A stretch of 64,000 nt of DNA from the NCBI RefSeq assembly GCF_000732925.1, contig NZ_CP008953.1, forward strand, positions 5,332,001 to 5,396,000. Direction: 5' to 3'. The notes beneath the pieces were generated by a model that was not told where the DNA came from, did not search any database, and saw only the letters and a program-made list of their open reading frames with translations. The position numbers were made by a program, and so were the translations under genes. Source of the stretch: Amycolatopsis japonica. Lineage in GTDB: Bacteria; Actinomycetota; Actinomycetes; Mycobacteriales; Pseudonocardiaceae. Positions 1 through 10,074 of this stretch are shown here, in pieces (the stretch's first letter is position 1; each line of letters starts with the position of its first letter).

Positions 1-1323
1 CAGGACTTCGGCGAGCTCGTGCACGACTCGGTCAAGGAGCACGCGCGGACGCCGTTCAAGGAGTCGGTGTGGAACCGGCTCGCCGAAGGCATCCGGTTCG
101 TCCAGGGCACCTTCGACGACGACGACGCCTTCGACCGGCTCGCGCAGACGGTCAAGGACCTCGACGCCGAGCGTGGCACCGGTGGCAACACCGCGTTCTA
201 CCTGTCGATCCCGCCGAGCGCGTTCCCGGTGGTGACCAAGCAGCTCGCCCGCTCCGGCCTCGCCGACGCGAGCGAGGACACTTGGCGCCGCGTCGTCATC
301 GAGAAGCCGTTCGGCCGCGATCTCAAGAGCGCCAAGGAGCTCAACGAGATCGTGAACGACGTCTTCCCCGAGGAGTCGGTGTTCCGTATCGACCACTACC
401 TCGGCAAGGAGACGGTGCAGAACCTGCTGGCGCTGCGTTTCGCGAACCAGCTGTTCGAGCCGATCTGGAACGCCAACTACGTCGACCACGTGCAGATCAC
501 CATGGCCGAGGACATCGGCCTCGGCGGCCGCGCGGGGTACTACGACGGCATCGGCGCCGCGCGCGACGTCATCCAGAACCACCTGTTGCAGCTCCTCGCG
601 CTGACCGCGATGGAGGAGCCGGTCTCGTTCGCTCCCCGCGCCCTCCGCGCGGAGAAGGTCAAGGTGCTTTCGGCGACGAAGCCCCTCGGTCCGCTCGACG
701 AGACCACCGCGCGCGGGCAGTACGCGGGCGGCTGGCAGGGCGGCATGAAGGTGCCGGGTCTGCTGCAGGAAGGCGGTTTCGCGAAGGACTCGACCACCGA
801 GACCTACGCCGCGGTGACGCTGGAGGTGCAGAACCGCCGCTGGGCGGGCGTGCCGTTCTACCTGCGCACCGGCAAACGGCTGGGCCGCCGGGTCACCGAG
901 ATCGCCGTGGTGTTCAAGCGGGCGCCGCATCTGCCGTTCGACTCGACCTCGACCGAGGAGCTGGGCCAGAACGCCCTGGTGATCCGGGTGCAGCCCGACG
1001 AGGGCATCACGCTGCGGTTCGGGTCGAAGGTGCCGGGGACCACGATGGAGGTCCGCGACGTCACGATGGACTTCGGTTACGGGCACGCCTTCACCGAGTC
1101 GTCCCCGGAGGCCTACGAGCGGCTCATCCTGGACGTGCTGCTCGGCGAACCGTCGCTGTTCCCGGTGAACGAAGAGGTCGAGCTGTCCTGGGAGATCCTG
1201 GACCCGATCCTCGACCATTGGGCCAAGAAGGGCGCGCCCGAGGCGTACCCGCCCGGTTCGTGGGGACCGCCGTCCGCCGATGAGATGCTGGAACGTACCG
1301 GCCGGAACTGGAGGCGTCCGTGA
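1..1323 (+). CDS. zwf: Glucose-6-phosphate 1-dehydrogenase, 5'-truncated by window edge
   Basis: This enzyme oxidises glucose 6-phosphate to 6-phosphogluconolactone with NADP, the first step of the oxidative pentose phosphate pathway. The frame is open from base 1, so the start codon lies upstream and about 440 C-terminal residues are visible. The active-site signature RIDHYLGKE (around nt 385-411) carries the substrate-binding Lys and catalytic His of the family. The rest (FANQLFEPIWN, GYYDGIGAARDVIQNHLLQ) is typical of actinobacterial Zwf. The stop overlaps the opcA GTG start in a GTGA junction, so zwf-opcA-pgl form one translationally coupled operon. The GTG at 19 is an internal codon, not the true start. 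Confidence 0.97.
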   Translation, partial: QDFGELVHDSVKEHARTPFKESVWNRLAEGIRFVQGTFDDDDAFDRLAQTVKDLDAERGTGGNTAFYLSIPPSAFPVVTKQLARSGLADASEDTWRRVVIEKPFGRDLKSAKELNEIVNDVFPEESVFRIDHYLGKETVQNLLALRFANQLFEPIWNANYVDHVQITMAEDIGLGGRAGYYDGIGAARDVIQNHLLQLLALTAMEEPVSFAPRALRAEKVKVLSATKPLGPLDETTARGQYAGGWQGGMKVPGLLQEGGFAKDSTTETYAAVTLEVQNRRWAGVPFYLRTGKRLGRRVTEIAVVFKRAPHLPFDSTSTEELGQNALVIRVQPDEGITLRFGSKVPGTTMEVRDVTMDFGYGHAFTESSPEAYERLILDVLLGEPSLFPVNEEVELSWEILDPILDHWAKKGAPEAYPPGSWGPPSADEMLERTGRNWRRP

Positions 1324-2324
1324 TCATCGACCTGCCGTCGACCACGACGTCGCAGCTGAACAAGAAACTCGTCGAGATCCGTGAACAGGGCGGGCAGGTC
1401 GCGCTCGGCCGCGTGCTGACGCTGGTCATAGTGGCCGACGACGACGACCGGCTCGAAGAGGCGATCGAAGCCGCCAACGAGGCCAGCCGCGAACACCCCT
1501 CGCGGGTGATCGTGGTGGCCAAGGGCGCGCGGACCGCCGCGCCGCGGATCGACGGCCAGATCCGGGTCGGCGGCGACGCCGGCGCGAGCGAGGTCATCGT
1601 CCTGCGGCTCTACGGTCCGCTGGCCTCGCAGGGGCAGAGCGCGGTCGTGCCGCTGCTGCTGCCGGACGCGCCGATCGTCACCTGGTGGCCCGGCACCGGT
1701 CCGAAGGCCCCGGCCAAGGACCCGCTCGGTGAGCTGGCGCAGCGCCGGATCACCGACTCGGCGGCGGAAAAGGCGCCCATAAGGGCACTCACCACGCGGG
1801 CGAAGTCCTATGTGGAGGGTGACACCGACCTGGCGTGGACCCGGCTGACCCGGTGGCGCGCGCAGCTGGTGTCCGCTTTGGACCTTCCGCCGTACGAGAA
1901 GGTCACCGGCGCGACGGTGACCGGCGAGGCCGACTCGCCGTCGACCGAACTGCTCGCCGGCTGGCTGGCCGAGTACCTCAAGGTGCCGGTGAAGCGGGTC
2001 AAGAGCAGCGGCGCGGCGGGCATCATCTCGGTGACACTGGACCGGCGTTCCGGCCCGGTGGAACTGCACCGGCCGGACGGACGGGTCGGCACGCTGACCC
2101 AGCCGGGCCAGCCGACGCGCCGGATCGCCCTGCAGCGGCGGGACAACAAGGACTGCCTGATCGAGGAGCTGCGGCGGCTCGACCCGGACGAGGTCTACGA
2201 GGCTTCGCTGAACGGGCTCGGCAAGATCTCGACGGGCACCGCGGCCAAGGCCGCTCCGGCGAAGAAGGCGGCTCCGGCGGCGAAGAAGGCTCCGGCCGCC
2301 AAGACCGCGAAGAGTGCCTCATGA
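1320..2324 (+). CDS. opcA: Glucose-6-phosphate dehydrogenase assembly protein OpcA
   Basis: OpcA is the accessory subunit needed for assembly or activity of glucose-6-phosphate dehydrogenase in cyanobacteria and actinobacteria. The 334-aa product has the family core (MIIDLPSTTT start, LLLPDAPIVTWWPG, DSAAEKAPIRALTTRAKSYVEGDTDLAWTRLTRWR read in segments). The GTG start overlaps the zwf stop, and the stop overlaps the pgl ATG (ATGA at 2321-2324). Residues from about 303 to the end form a low-complexity Lys/Ala/Pro tail of AAPAKKA-type repeats (nt 2236-2320). I infer this tail is a flexible basic extension outside the conserved fold. Confidence 0.95.
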   Translation: MIIDLPSTTTSQLNKKLVEIREQGGQVALGRVLTLVIVADDDDRLEEAIEAANEASREHPSRVIVVAKGARTAAPRIDGQIRVGGDAGASEVIVLRLYGPLASQGQSAVVPLLLPDAPIVTWWPGTGPKAPAKDPLGELAQRRITDSAAEKAPIRALTTRAKSYVEGDTDLAWTRLTRWRAQLVSALDLPPYEKVTGATVTGEADSPSTELLAGWLAEYLKVPVKRVKSSGAAGIISVTLDRRSGPVELHRPDGRVGTLTQPGQPTRRIALQRRDNKDCLIEELRRLDPDEVYEASLNGLGKISTGTAAKAAPAKKAAPAAKKAPAAKTAKSAS

Positions 2325-3076
2325 GCAAGACCGAGGTCGTCGTCTACGAGAACCCGGATCTCCTGGCCGCCGCCGCGGCGGCCAGGCTGGTCACCAGGAT
2401 CGTGGACGTCCAGGCCGCCAAGGGCTCCGCTTCGGTGGTGCTCACCGGCGGCGGCACCGGGATCGCGATCCTGCGGGAACTGCGTGACTCCAGTGCCCGC
2501 GACGCCATCGACTGGTCGCGGCTGGACGTCTACTGGGGAGACGAGCGCTTCGTCCCGGCGGATTCGGACGACCGCAACGAGAAGCAGGCCCGTGAGGCGC
2601 TGCTCGACCACGTGCCGCTCGACCCGAAGCGGGTGCACGCCATGGCACCTTCGGACGGCGAGTTCGGCGATGACGTGGATGCCGCCGCCGCGGCCTACGC
2701 GGAGATCCTGGCGGCCAACGACGCGGCGTTCGACATCATGCTGCTGGGGCTCGGCGGGGAGGGGCACACCGCCTCGATCTTCCCGGACAGCCCGGCGGTG
2801 CACGAGAAGGAACGCTCGGTCGTCGCGGTGCGCGACTGCCCGAAGCCGCCGCCGACCCGGATCTCGCTGACCCTGCCCGCGATCCGTCGCGCGCAGGACA
2901 TCTGGCTGGTCACCGGCGGCGACGCCAAGGCGGACGCCGTCGCGCAGGCGCTGGCCGGTGCGGGCGAGGTCGAGATCCCGGTCGCCGGGGCACGCGGCTC
3001 GCGCCGCACGCTCTGGCTGCTGGACCGAGGCTCCGCCTCGAAACTCACGAAGGTCTATCAGCCGCCTACGGGCTGA
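2321..3076 (+). CDS. pgl: 6-phosphogluconolactonase
   Basis: The enzyme hydrolyses 6-phosphoglucono-1,5-lactone to 6-phosphogluconate, the second step of the oxidative pentose phosphate pathway. The 251-aa product has the DevB/SOL family motifs: VLTGGGTGIAIL near the N terminus, the YWGDERFVPADSDDRN block, and GLGGEGHTASIFP around nt 2749-2787. The ATG at 2321 overlaps the opcA stop, which sets the start. It is the last gene of zwf-opcA-pgl, and a 25-bp perfect hairpin begins 7 nt after the stop and probably ends the transcript. Confidence 0.95.
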   Translation: MSKTEVVVYENPDLLAAAAAARLVTRIVDVQAAKGSASVVLTGGGTGIAILRELRDSSARDAIDWSRLDVYWGDERFVPADSDDRNEKQAREALLDHVPLDPKRVHAMAPSDGEFGDDVDAAAAAYAEILAANDAAFDIMLLGLGGEGHTASIFPDSPAVHEKERSVVAVRDCPKPPPTRISLTLPAIRRAQDIWLVTGGDAKADAVAQALAGAGEVEIPVAGARGSRRTLWLLDRGSASKLTKVYQPPTG

Positions 3077-3082
3077 CGTTTC

Positions 3083-3137
3083 GCGCGTGAAGGCCCCCTT
3101 CCCTCGGCTGAACCGAGGGAAGGGGGCCTTCACGCGC
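3083..3137. repeat. Family-A palindrome A1 (likely terminator of pgl)
   Basis: Perfect 25-bp inverted repeat (3083-3107 pairs with 3113-3137) with a 5-nt CTGAA loop. The invariant GAAGGCC/CCTT core sits between a GCGCGT basal stem and a CCCTCGG/CCGAGGG apical stem. There is no T tract, so if it terminates transcription it is a U-less hairpin of the kind proposed for actinobacteria. Confidence 0.85.
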
Positions 3138-3162
3138 ATCCGGCCAACGTGACCCAAGGCGC

Positions 3163-3258
3163 AACTCGCGTGATCAGAGACGTAACTCGCGTGTCTGGAG
3201 GCGCCACACGCGAGTTACGTCTCCAGACACGCGAGTTACGTCTTGGATCACGCGAGTC
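3163..3258. repeat. Family-D array of 21-bp repeats in inverted arrangement
   Basis: The 10-mer AACTCGCGTG occurs at 3163 and 3184. Its reverse complement occurs at 3207 and 3228, with a one-base variant at 3249. Spacing within each arm is exactly 21 bp, and the two arms face each other across about 3200. A 21-bp period is two helical turns, so all copies in an arm would face the same side of the DNA. A related array lies at 60435-60503. Confidence 0.8.
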
Positions 3259-3315
3259 ACGGGCCTGATCACGACCCATCAGGCGGCCGCGGCGGTGACA
3301 CTCTCATGGCGGAAG

Positions 3316-3368
3316 TCCGTGAAGGCCTCCTTCCCTACCCTGAAGGTAGTGAAGGAGGCCTTCACGGA
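3316..3368. repeat. Family-A palindrome A2
   Basis: 24-bp stem (3316-3339 with 3345-3368) with one mismatch and a CTGAA loop. The core is GTGAAGGCCTCCTT, the basal stem TCCG/CGGA and the apical stem CCCTACC/GGTAG. It closely resembles copy A8 at 60527-60577. Confidence 0.85.
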
Positions 3369-3470
3369 ACTCGCGCGGCAGGGTCACCGCGCGAGCACGA
3401 AACGTGACATAGATCAACTTCCCCGGACTTCGGCATCAGGGAGGACTTGTTCGCGCGTCGAAATGATCAG

Positions 3471-3574
3471 CGGACCACCGAGCCCGGGTGGTCCGGTGTG
3501 GATTCGACCGACCGAACGTTCATGCACTTGTCCGCAGAACGGACAGTGACCGCCCAGTCGCTAGCCCGACTGGG
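3471..3574 (+). promoter_or_regulatory. Cluster of three short hairpins upstream of the sensor kinase
   Basis: Three inverted repeats follow one another: CGGACCACC (3471-3479) with GGTGGTCCG (3487-3495), TGTCCG (3529-3534) with CGGACA (3540-3545), and CCCAGTCG (3553-3560) with CGACTGGG (3567-3574). They lie 125-230 bp before the kinase ATG, a plausible promoter or leader position. Function is unknown. Confidence 0.4.
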
Positions 3575-3699
3575 GGAAACTTACCGCCCTTGTACATCCA
3601 CCCGTTAGCATCCGCACATTTGTTCGTTCCTGCGCGTCCCGATCGGGCGAAGAACACGTCTCACCATCCAAGTCCACAAGACGAGTGAGGTCGCCAGCG

Positions 3700-4902
3700 A
3701 TGAGCACAGAGGGTCTCTCGATGCCAGGTATCTCGGTGGGCGGCTCCGGAGCGGACGCCGCCGACCGGATGCGCCGTGCCGCCGGGGTCATGTCGTTCGC
3801 CAAGATCAAACGTCCGGCGCTGGTCGCGCTGGGCATCGACACGCTCGCGATCTTCCTGGCCGCGCTCGACGTCTGGCTGGTGATCCCCGAGAAGGCCCAG
3901 CCGTACTCGATCTACCTGTCCGGCGCCGCGTGCCTCGGTCTCGCCTTCCGGCGCAAGCTGCCGTTCCTCGCGGTGATCGTCACCGTCCCCGGCTTCCTGG
4001 CGGGGTGGTCGCAGCTGGCCGCGATGATCGCACTCGGCTTCCTCGCCACCCGCAAACAGATGCACTGGCAGACGTGGACCGGGTTCGCGCTCGTCTTCAC
4101 CTGCCGGTTCGTACAGTGGCCGCTGGCCGACTTCGTCGAGCTCAGCTGGCGCGAACACGTCCTGGACGGCATCTACGGTGTCATCGTCGCCGGGATGCCG
4201 GTGGCCATCGGCCTGCTCATCGGAGCGCGGACCGAGATCTCGCAGAAGCTCTCCGAACTCGCCGCCAGCCGCGACCGTGAACGCCGCTTCCACGCCGACG
4301 CCGTCCGCGCGGAGGAGCGCGCCCGCCTCGCGCGGGAGATGCACGACGTCGTCTCGCACCAGATCACGCTGATCGCGATGCAGGCCGGCGCGCTGCAGGC
4401 GCAGACCACCGACGCCCGGTCGCTCGAAACCGCGCAGGTCATCCGGAAGCTGAGCACCAAGACCCTCGAAGAGCTGCGCTCACTCGTGAGCGTGCTCCGC
4501 TCGGGCTCCGAGGACGACGGGCCCCGGCCGGGCATCAACGAACTCGACCGGCTGATCCGCGGTTCGGACGTCCCGGTGCACCTCACCGTGGAGCGGATCC
4601 CCGACCTGCTGCCCAGCCAGGTTTCGGCGGCGGCCTATCGGACCGTGCAGGAATGCCTGACCAACGTGCACAAGCACGCACCGGGCGCCACCGCGACCAT
4701 CCGGATCCAGGGCGAGCACGGTTCGCTCAAGGTCGAAATACGCAACGAGCGCGCTCGGACTCCCGGTGCGGCCCTGCCCTCGGGAGGGCACGGGCTGACC
4801 GGGCTGGCCGAACGCGCTCGACTGCTGGGTGGGAGTTTCGAAACCGCCGATACCGAGGACGGCGGGTTCCGGGTGCGTGCCCGGTACCCGCTCGACCGGT
4901 GA
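3700..4902 (+). CDS. Orphan NarL-type sensor histidine kinase
   Basis: A 400-aa membrane histidine kinase. The N-terminal half (about residues 40-165) holds five or six hydrophobic segments. A HisKA_3 dimerisation/phosphoacceptor helix follows with LAREMHDVVSHQ (His215), then a HATPase_c domain with the N-box QECLTNVHKHA and G-box GHGLTGLAERARLLGG. The ATG at 3700 is preferred because GTGAGG lies 9 nt upstream; a GTG at 3685 is the in-frame alternative. No response regulator is adjacent: the next gene (rbpA) is convergent and starts its 3' end 7 bp away. The partner regulator must therefore be encoded elsewhere. The stimulus is not visible from the sequence. Confidence 0.85.
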   Translation: MSTEGLSMPGISVGGSGADAADRMRRAAGVMSFAKIKRPALVALGIDTLAIFLAALDVWLVIPEKAQPYSIYLSGAACLGLAFRRKLPFLAVIVTVPGFLAGWSQLAAMIALGFLATRKQMHWQTWTGFALVFTCRFVQWPLADFVELSWREHVLDGIYGVIVAGMPVAIGLLIGARTEISQKLSELAASRDRERRFHADAVRAEERARLAREMHDVVSHQITLIAMQAGALQAQTTDARSLETAQVIRKLSTKTLEELRSLVSVLRSGSEDDGPRPGINELDRLIRGSDVPVHLTVERIPDLLPSQVSAAAYRTVQECLTNVHKHAPGATATIRIQGEHGSLKVEIRNERARTPGAALPSGGHGLTGLAERARLLGGSFETADTEDGGFRVRARYPLDR

Positions 4903-4909
4903 GCGGCTG

Positions 4910-5251
4910 CTAGATCTCCCGGCGCTGGCGCAACCGCTCCAGCGCCTCGGCGAGGATGGCCTCGCCGTCGGCGTCGGAACGCCGTTCCTTCACGTACGCG
5001 AGGTGAGTCTTGTAAGGCTCGGTCCGCGGCGCGGCAGGAGGGTTCTTCTCGTCCTGCCCACCGGGGAGCCCGCAACGCGGGCAGTCCCACTCGTCGGGAA
5101 TCTCGGCGTCCATCGAGAACGAGGGCTGTGCCTCGTGCCCGTTGGCGCACCAGTAGGAAATACGGCGCCGCGGCGCCGACTCACCCCGCTCCGATTCGCC
5201 CGAAGGCCCGGCACCCACACGGGTGCCCCGAATCGCGTTACCGCCAACCAT
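4910..5251 (-). CDS. rbpA: RNA polymerase-binding protein RbpA
   Basis: RbpA is an actinobacteria-specific RNA polymerase subunit-like activator that binds group 1/2 sigma factors and stabilises the open complex. The 113-aa product has the family length. It carries the zinc-ribbon-like cysteines in YWCANGHE and CPRCGLPGG, and the C-terminal sigma-interaction region TEPYKTHLAYVKERRS with DGEAILAEALERLR. It is transcribed alone on the minus strand next to secG. I did not find a confident sigma-R-type promoter in the 65-bp upstream gap. Confidence 0.96.
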   Translation of the reverse strand: MVGGNAIRGTRVGAGPSGESERGESAPRRRISYWCANGHEAQPSFSMDAEIPDEWDCPRCGLPGGQDEKNPPAAPRTEPYKTHLAYVKERRSDADGEAILAEALERLRQRREI

Positions 5252-5316
5252 GAATCCTCACACCTATAGGGATCGGCGGCGCGCCCCCCATAGGCACGCC
5301 GAAACACCTGGATCGA

Positions 5317-5547
5317 TCAGACCTTGAGCAGGAGCCCGAGGCCGATGATGCTGATCAGCCACACCGCGCCCAGCAGCAGCGTGATCCGGTCGAGGTTCTT
5401 CTCGGCCACGCTCGAGCCGGAGAGGCTCGACTGCATACCGCCACCGAACAGCGAAGACAGACCGCCACCACGGCCGCGGTGCAGCAACACGGCGACCACC
5501 AGCAGCACGCTGGAGGCGATCAACAGGATTTGCAGGAACAGCTTCAT
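5317..5547 (-). CDS. secG: Preprotein translocase subunit SecG
   Basis: SecG is the small accessory subunit of the SecYEG protein-export channel. The 76-aa product has two transmembrane helices (about residues 3-22 and 55-75) flanking the family's cytoplasmic loop GRGGGLSSLFGGGMQ. It lies downstream of tpiA, the usual actinobacterial gap-pgk-tpiA-secG order, separated by 140 bp that contain a hairpin (5581-5622). The ATG at 5547 fits the family N terminus. Confidence 0.95.
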   Translation of the reverse strand: MKLFLQILLIASSVLLVVAVLLHRGRGGGLSSLFGGGMQSSLSGSSVAEKNLDRITLLLGAVWLISIIGLGLLLKV

Positions 5548-5580
5548 GTCATCCTCTGCGCTCTTGGAGAATGCAGGAAA

Positions 5581-5622
5581 ACGGTGTGCCACCAGCGGCT
5601 CTTGACCGCCAGAACACACCGT
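5581..5622 (-). terminator. Hairpin between tpiA and secG
   Basis: ACGGTGTG (5581-5588) pairs with CACACCGT (5615-5622), and a nested GCGG/CCGC pair lies in the loop. It sits after the tpiA stop and before secG on the minus strand, so it could end or attenuate the glycolytic transcript before secG. Confidence 0.45.
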
Positions 5623-5687
5623 ACTCCTGGACTCGTCCACTGCTGTGTGACGGACCGGATACCCAGGTTACCCGGTAGGTGCCCCGA

Positions 5688-6473
5688 TCAGGGCAGGGGC
5701 CCGCCCGCGGCGAGTGCGCAGAGTTTGGTGAACTCGTCACCATCCAGGCTGGCACCACCGACGAGCGCACCATCGATGTTCTCGCAGGCGACGAGGTCAC
5801 TGATGTTGTTGGCCTTGGCCGAGCCGCCGTAGAGCACGCGGACCGAGGACGCGACCTCGGCACCGTAATTCTCGGCCAGGGTGGCGCGGATGGCTCCGCA
5901 CACCTCCTCGGCGTCCTGCGGGGTCGCGACCTTGCCGGTCCCGATCGCCCAGACCGGCTCGTAGGCGACGACGACGTCCTTGACCTGCTCGGCCTTGAGC
6001 CCCTTGAGGCCCTCGACCAGCTGGGTCGTGGTGTGGGCGATGTGCTCCCCGGCCTCGCGGACCTCGAGCTTCTCCCCCACGCACAGGATCGGCGTGATGC
6101 CGTGCTTGAGCGCGGCCTTGACCTTCTTGTTCACCAGTTCGTCGGACTCGCCGTGGTACTCACGCCGCTCCGAGTGCCCGACGGTGACGAAGCTGCAGCC
6201 CAGCTTCGCCAGCATCGGGCCCGACACGTCACCGGTGTAGGCACCGGAGTCGTGCGGCGACAGGTCCTGGGCGCCGTAGGTGAGCGACAGCTTGTCGCCG
6301 TCGGTCAGCGTCTGGACGCTGCGGATGTCGGTGAACGGCGGCAGGACCGCGACGTCGACCTTCGCGTAGTACTTCTCCGGCAGGGCGAAGGCGATCTTCT
6401 GAACCAGCGCGATGGCTTCGAGGTGGTTCTGGTTCATCTTCCAGTTGCCGGCGATGAGCGGTTTGCGCGCCAC
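5688..6473 (-). CDS. tpiA: Triosephosphate isomerase
   Basis: Interconverts dihydroxyacetone phosphate and glyceraldehyde 3-phosphate in glycolysis. The 261-aa TIM-barrel protein shows the N-terminal GNWKMN catalytic Lys, the catalytic His in VGHSERR, the active-site Glu in [14 protein letters not shown], and the phosphate-binding [11 protein letters not shown]. The GTG start overlaps the pgk TAG stop by one base, so pgk and tpiA are tightly coupled. Confidence 0.98.
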   Translation of the reverse strand: MARKPLIAGNWKMNQNHLEAIALVQKIAFALPEKYYAKVDVAVLPPFTDIRSVQTLTDGDKLSLTYGAQDLSPHDSGAYTGDVSGPMLAKLGCSFVTVGHSERREYHGESDELVNKKVKAALKHGITPILCVGEKLEVREAGEHIAHTTTQLVEGLKGLKAEQVKDVVVAYEPVWAIGTGKVATPQDAEEVCGAIRATLAENYGAEVASSVRVLYGGSAKANNISDLVACENIDGALVGGASLDGDEFTKLCALAAGGPLP

Positions 6474-7687
6474 TAGTCGTTCTCTCCCAGCACAGCGACT
6501 CCGGGCAGTTCCTTGCCCTCCAGGTACTCCAGCGACGCGCCGCCGCCGGTCGAGATGTGCGAGAAGCCGTCCTCCGGCAGGCCGAGCTGCCGCACGGCCG
6601 CGGCGGAGTCGCCACCGCCGACCACGGTGAAGGCATCGCTCTTCACCAGCGCTTCGGCCACGGCACGGGTGCCGCCGGCGAAGGACTCGAACTCGAACAC
6701 GCCCATCGGGCCGTTCCAGAACACGGTCGCCGCGTCGGCCAGCTTGCCCGCGAACAGCTCACGCGACTTCGGGCCGATGTCGAGACCCATGCGGCCGGCC
6801 GGGATGGCCGTCGCGTCGACGACGTCGAACTCCGCGTCGGCCGCGAAACCCGTCGCGGCGAGGACGTCCACCGGCAGGATCAGCTCGACGCCGCGCTTCT
6901 CCGCCTCGGCGAGGAAGCCGCGGACCTGGTCCAGCTGGTCCTCCTGCAGCAGCGAGTTCCCGACCTCGTGGCCCTGGGCCTTGAGGAAGGTGTACGCCAT
7001 GCCGCCGCCGATGAGCAGCCTGTCGACCTTGGTCAGCAGGTTGGCGATGACGCCCAGCTTGTCCGACACCTTCGCGCCGCCGAGGACGACGACGTACGGC
7101 CGCGCGAGGTCCTCGGTCAGCTTCTTGAGGACGTCCACCTCAGCCAGCACGAGGCCGCCCGCGTACGCCGGAAGCGCCCGCGCGATCTCGTAGACCGAGG
7201 CCTGCTTGCGGTGCACGACACCGAAACCGTCGGAGACGAACGCGCCGCCGGGGACGAGCGCGGCCAGCTCGGCGGCCAGCTCCTGCCGCTCGGCCTCGAC
7301 CTTGCTGGTCTCGCGCGCGTCGAAACGCACGTTCTCCAGCAGGGCCACCTGGCCGTCGTGCAGGCCGGCGACGGTGGCCTTGGCGGACTCGCCGACCAGG
7401 TCACCCGCCAGCGGGACGTCGACGCCGAGCAGCTCGGTGAGCTTCGCGGCGACGGGCGCGAGCGAGAACTTCGGGTCCGGCTCGCCCTTCGGACGGCCGA
7501 GGTGCGCCGTGACGACCACCTTCGCGCCCGCCTCGGCGAGCCGCTTGAGGGTCGGCAGGGCCGCGCGGACGCGGCCGTCGTCGGTGATCTTGTCCCCGTC
7601 GAGCGGGACGTTCAGGTCGGAACGCACGAGCACGTACCGGCCTGAGACGTCCTCGCCCAGCAGGTCTTCGAGGTTCTTCAGTGCCAT
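6473..7687 (-). CDS. pgk: Phosphoglycerate kinase
   Basis: Transfers phosphate from 1,3-bisphosphoglycerate to ADP, the first ATP-yielding step of lower glycolysis. The 404-aa product is full length. It contains the signature [11 protein letters not shown], the [15 protein letters not shown] substrate loop, the hinge region [15 protein letters not shown], and the nucleotide-binding [13 protein letters not shown] near the C terminus. Only 3 bp separate it from gap upstream, and it overlaps tpiA downstream, consistent with one gap-pgk-tpiA message. Confidence 0.98.
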   Translation of the reverse strand: MALKNLEDLLGEDVSGRYVLVRSDLNVPLDGDKITDDGRVRAALPTLKRLAEAGAKVVVTAHLGRPKGEPDPKFSLAPVAAKLTELLGVDVPLAGDLVGESAKATVAGLHDGQVALLENVRFDARETSKVEAERQELAAELAALVPGGAFVSDGFGVVHRKQASVYEIARALPAYAGGLVLAEVDVLKKLTEDLARPYVVVLGGAKVSDKLGVIANLLTKVDRLLIGGGMAYTFLKAQGHEVGNSLLQEDQLDQVRGFLAEAEKRGVELILPVDVLAATGFAADAEFDVVDATAIPAGRMGLDIGPKSRELFAGKLADAATVFWNGPMGVFEFESFAGGTRAVAEALVKSDAFTVVGGGDSAAAVRQLGLPEDGFSHISTGGGASLEYLEGKELPGVAVLGEND

Positions 7688-7690
7688 GGC

Positions 7691-8761
<1,071 letters not shown>

Positions 8762-8879
8762 CTAGCGTGCGCGCTCGGGCGGCCCTCTTTGCCCTGACGA
8801 GACTTCCACCACTCGGTGGGTCAGGTCAAGAATCGATTAAGTGCGTCGCTACCAGGACGTCTTGGGAAAACTCTCAGCT

Positions 8880-10061
8880 TCACTGTGCTAGCCGTCGCTC
8901 CAGCGGTGTGCGCATCCGTGGCGTGACTCGCACCTCTCCGAACCACTCGGCCAGGTGGTTCGCCTCCGCCTCGACGGCCCGTTCGACGTCCGCGCCCACG
9001 TCCTCCAGGAGGTGATGGACGACCTCGCCGTCCGGCCGCTGCGCCCAGCCGCCGACGATGCGGCCGTCGGCCCAGACGGTGGGCCCGATGTTGCCGGTGC
9101 CGTCGAACAGCGGCGCCTTGTGCGGGCCGAGGTACCAGTCACGCTCGATCCACCCCATCGCCGTCGGGTCGAGGGACGGGAGCAGGGCGACCCAGGGCTC
9201 GGGCTCCGCGACCGGCTCCAGATCGTCGGCGAGCACCACGCCGGGGACGCCGTCGAGATCGACCTCGACCGGCTGAATCTCCGCGAGCGCCTTCTTGGTC
9301 TGGCCGACCGTCCAGCCCGTCCACCAGCGGAGGTCCGCGATCGGGGCGGGCCCGTAGGCATAGAGCCACCTCCGGGCCAGCTCGACCCTGGCGGCGTCGG
9401 CGTCCCAGCCGTCGAGGCCCTGCGGCAGCCAGCCCTCCATCGGGGCCCAGTAGTACTGGCTGCTGATCCAGCTGCCGCGCGGGCGGCCGCGCACGATGCG
9501 GCCGTCGACCGCGAGCTGGAACAGGACCCGGCTGGTGACGTTGGCGATCGCCTCGTACGGCTTTCCCTTCGCCATCAGGAGTTGCTGCTTCAGGCGCGGC
9601 TCGTCCTGGGAAAGCTCCTGCGCCGTGGCGGAACCGCGGGCCTTCAGCGCGCGCTCCGTCGCGTCCTCGACCTCGGCCAGCCAGCGCGCCGGCTCCGGCA
9701 CGTTCTCCGGATGTCCCTGCGTGCCGAGATGCTGTTCGAGCAGGCGGCGCTGCTTCTTGGCGATGTCGGCGGAACACGCGGCCTGCACGAGGGCCGCGTT
9801 CTCGTGCCCGAGGACGAAGACCGTGCGGCGCATGCCGAGCATCCGGATCAGCGTGCGTTCTTCGTAGAGCGCGCTCTCCAGTTCGGCGACGCCGTCGCCC
9901 TTCACGCGCGCCCACGCCGACAGGTGCACGGACGCCGGATCCGTGGCGTGCAGCGCGACGACCGCGTCCGCGGCGGCGAGCACCGACTCGGCGGGCGTGG
10001 TGAGGCGATGACGCGTCGCGAGCCGGGCGCGGCGCTGCGCAGTGTCGATCTTGGGGGTCAC
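8880..10061 (-). CDS. Winged-helix DNA-binding (AlkZ/YcaQ-like, HTH_42) protein
   Basis: A protein of about 393 aa from the family built of tandem winged helices, whose characterised members (AlkZ, E. coli YcaQ) are DNA glycosylases acting on bulky or cross-linking alkyl lesions. Supporting blocks include VALHATDPASVHLSAWAR, GMRRTVFVLG, RRWLYAYGPAPIADLRWWTG and LPSLDPTAMGWIERDWYLG. The catalytic Gln motif of AlkZ is not evident at the expected N-terminal place, so activity cannot be assumed. GTG at 10061 (MTPKIDTAQRR) is preferred; upstream extension to 10091 is possible. It lies 13 bp after the acyltransferase gene on the same strand. Confidence 0.8.
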   Translation of the reverse strand: MTPKIDTAQRRARLATRHRLTTPAESVLAAADAVVALHATDPASVHLSAWARVKGDGVAELESALYEERTLIRMLGMRRTVFVLGHENAALVQAACSADIAKKQRRLLEQHLGTQGHPENVPEPARWLAEVEDATERALKARGSATAQELSQDEPRLKQQLLMAKGKPYEAIANVTSRVLFQLAVDGRIVRGRPRGSWISSQYYWAPMEGWLPQGLDGWDADAARVELARRWLYAYGPAPIADLRWWTGWTVGQTKKALAEIQPVEVDLDGVPGVVLADDLEPVAEPEPWVALLPSLDPTAMGWIERDWYLGPHKAPLFDGTGNIGPTVWADGRIVGGWAQRPDGEVVHHLLEDVGADVERAVEAEANHLAEWFGEVRVTPRMRTPLERRLAQ

Positions 10062-10074
10062 GGGATCGGTTCTA

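Larger units (their letters stand above)
3077..3699. other. 623-bp non-coding island between pgl and the sensor kinase
   Basis: No convincing gene is seen here. Reading from pgl onward, the region holds a family-A hairpin (3083-3137), a 21-bp-period repeat array arranged as a large inverted repeat (3163-3258), a second family-A hairpin (3316-3368), then three short hairpins (3471-3495, 3529-3545, 3553-3574) that could lie in the leader of the downstream kinase. Short open frames at 3295-3549 and 3488-3688 lack family resemblance and a good ribosome-binding site, so I do not call them. Confidence 0.7.

Noticed and set aside
3295-3688. Small genes in the pgl-kinase gap
   Set aside because: The frames run through palindromes, lack good ribosome-binding sites and resemble no family.
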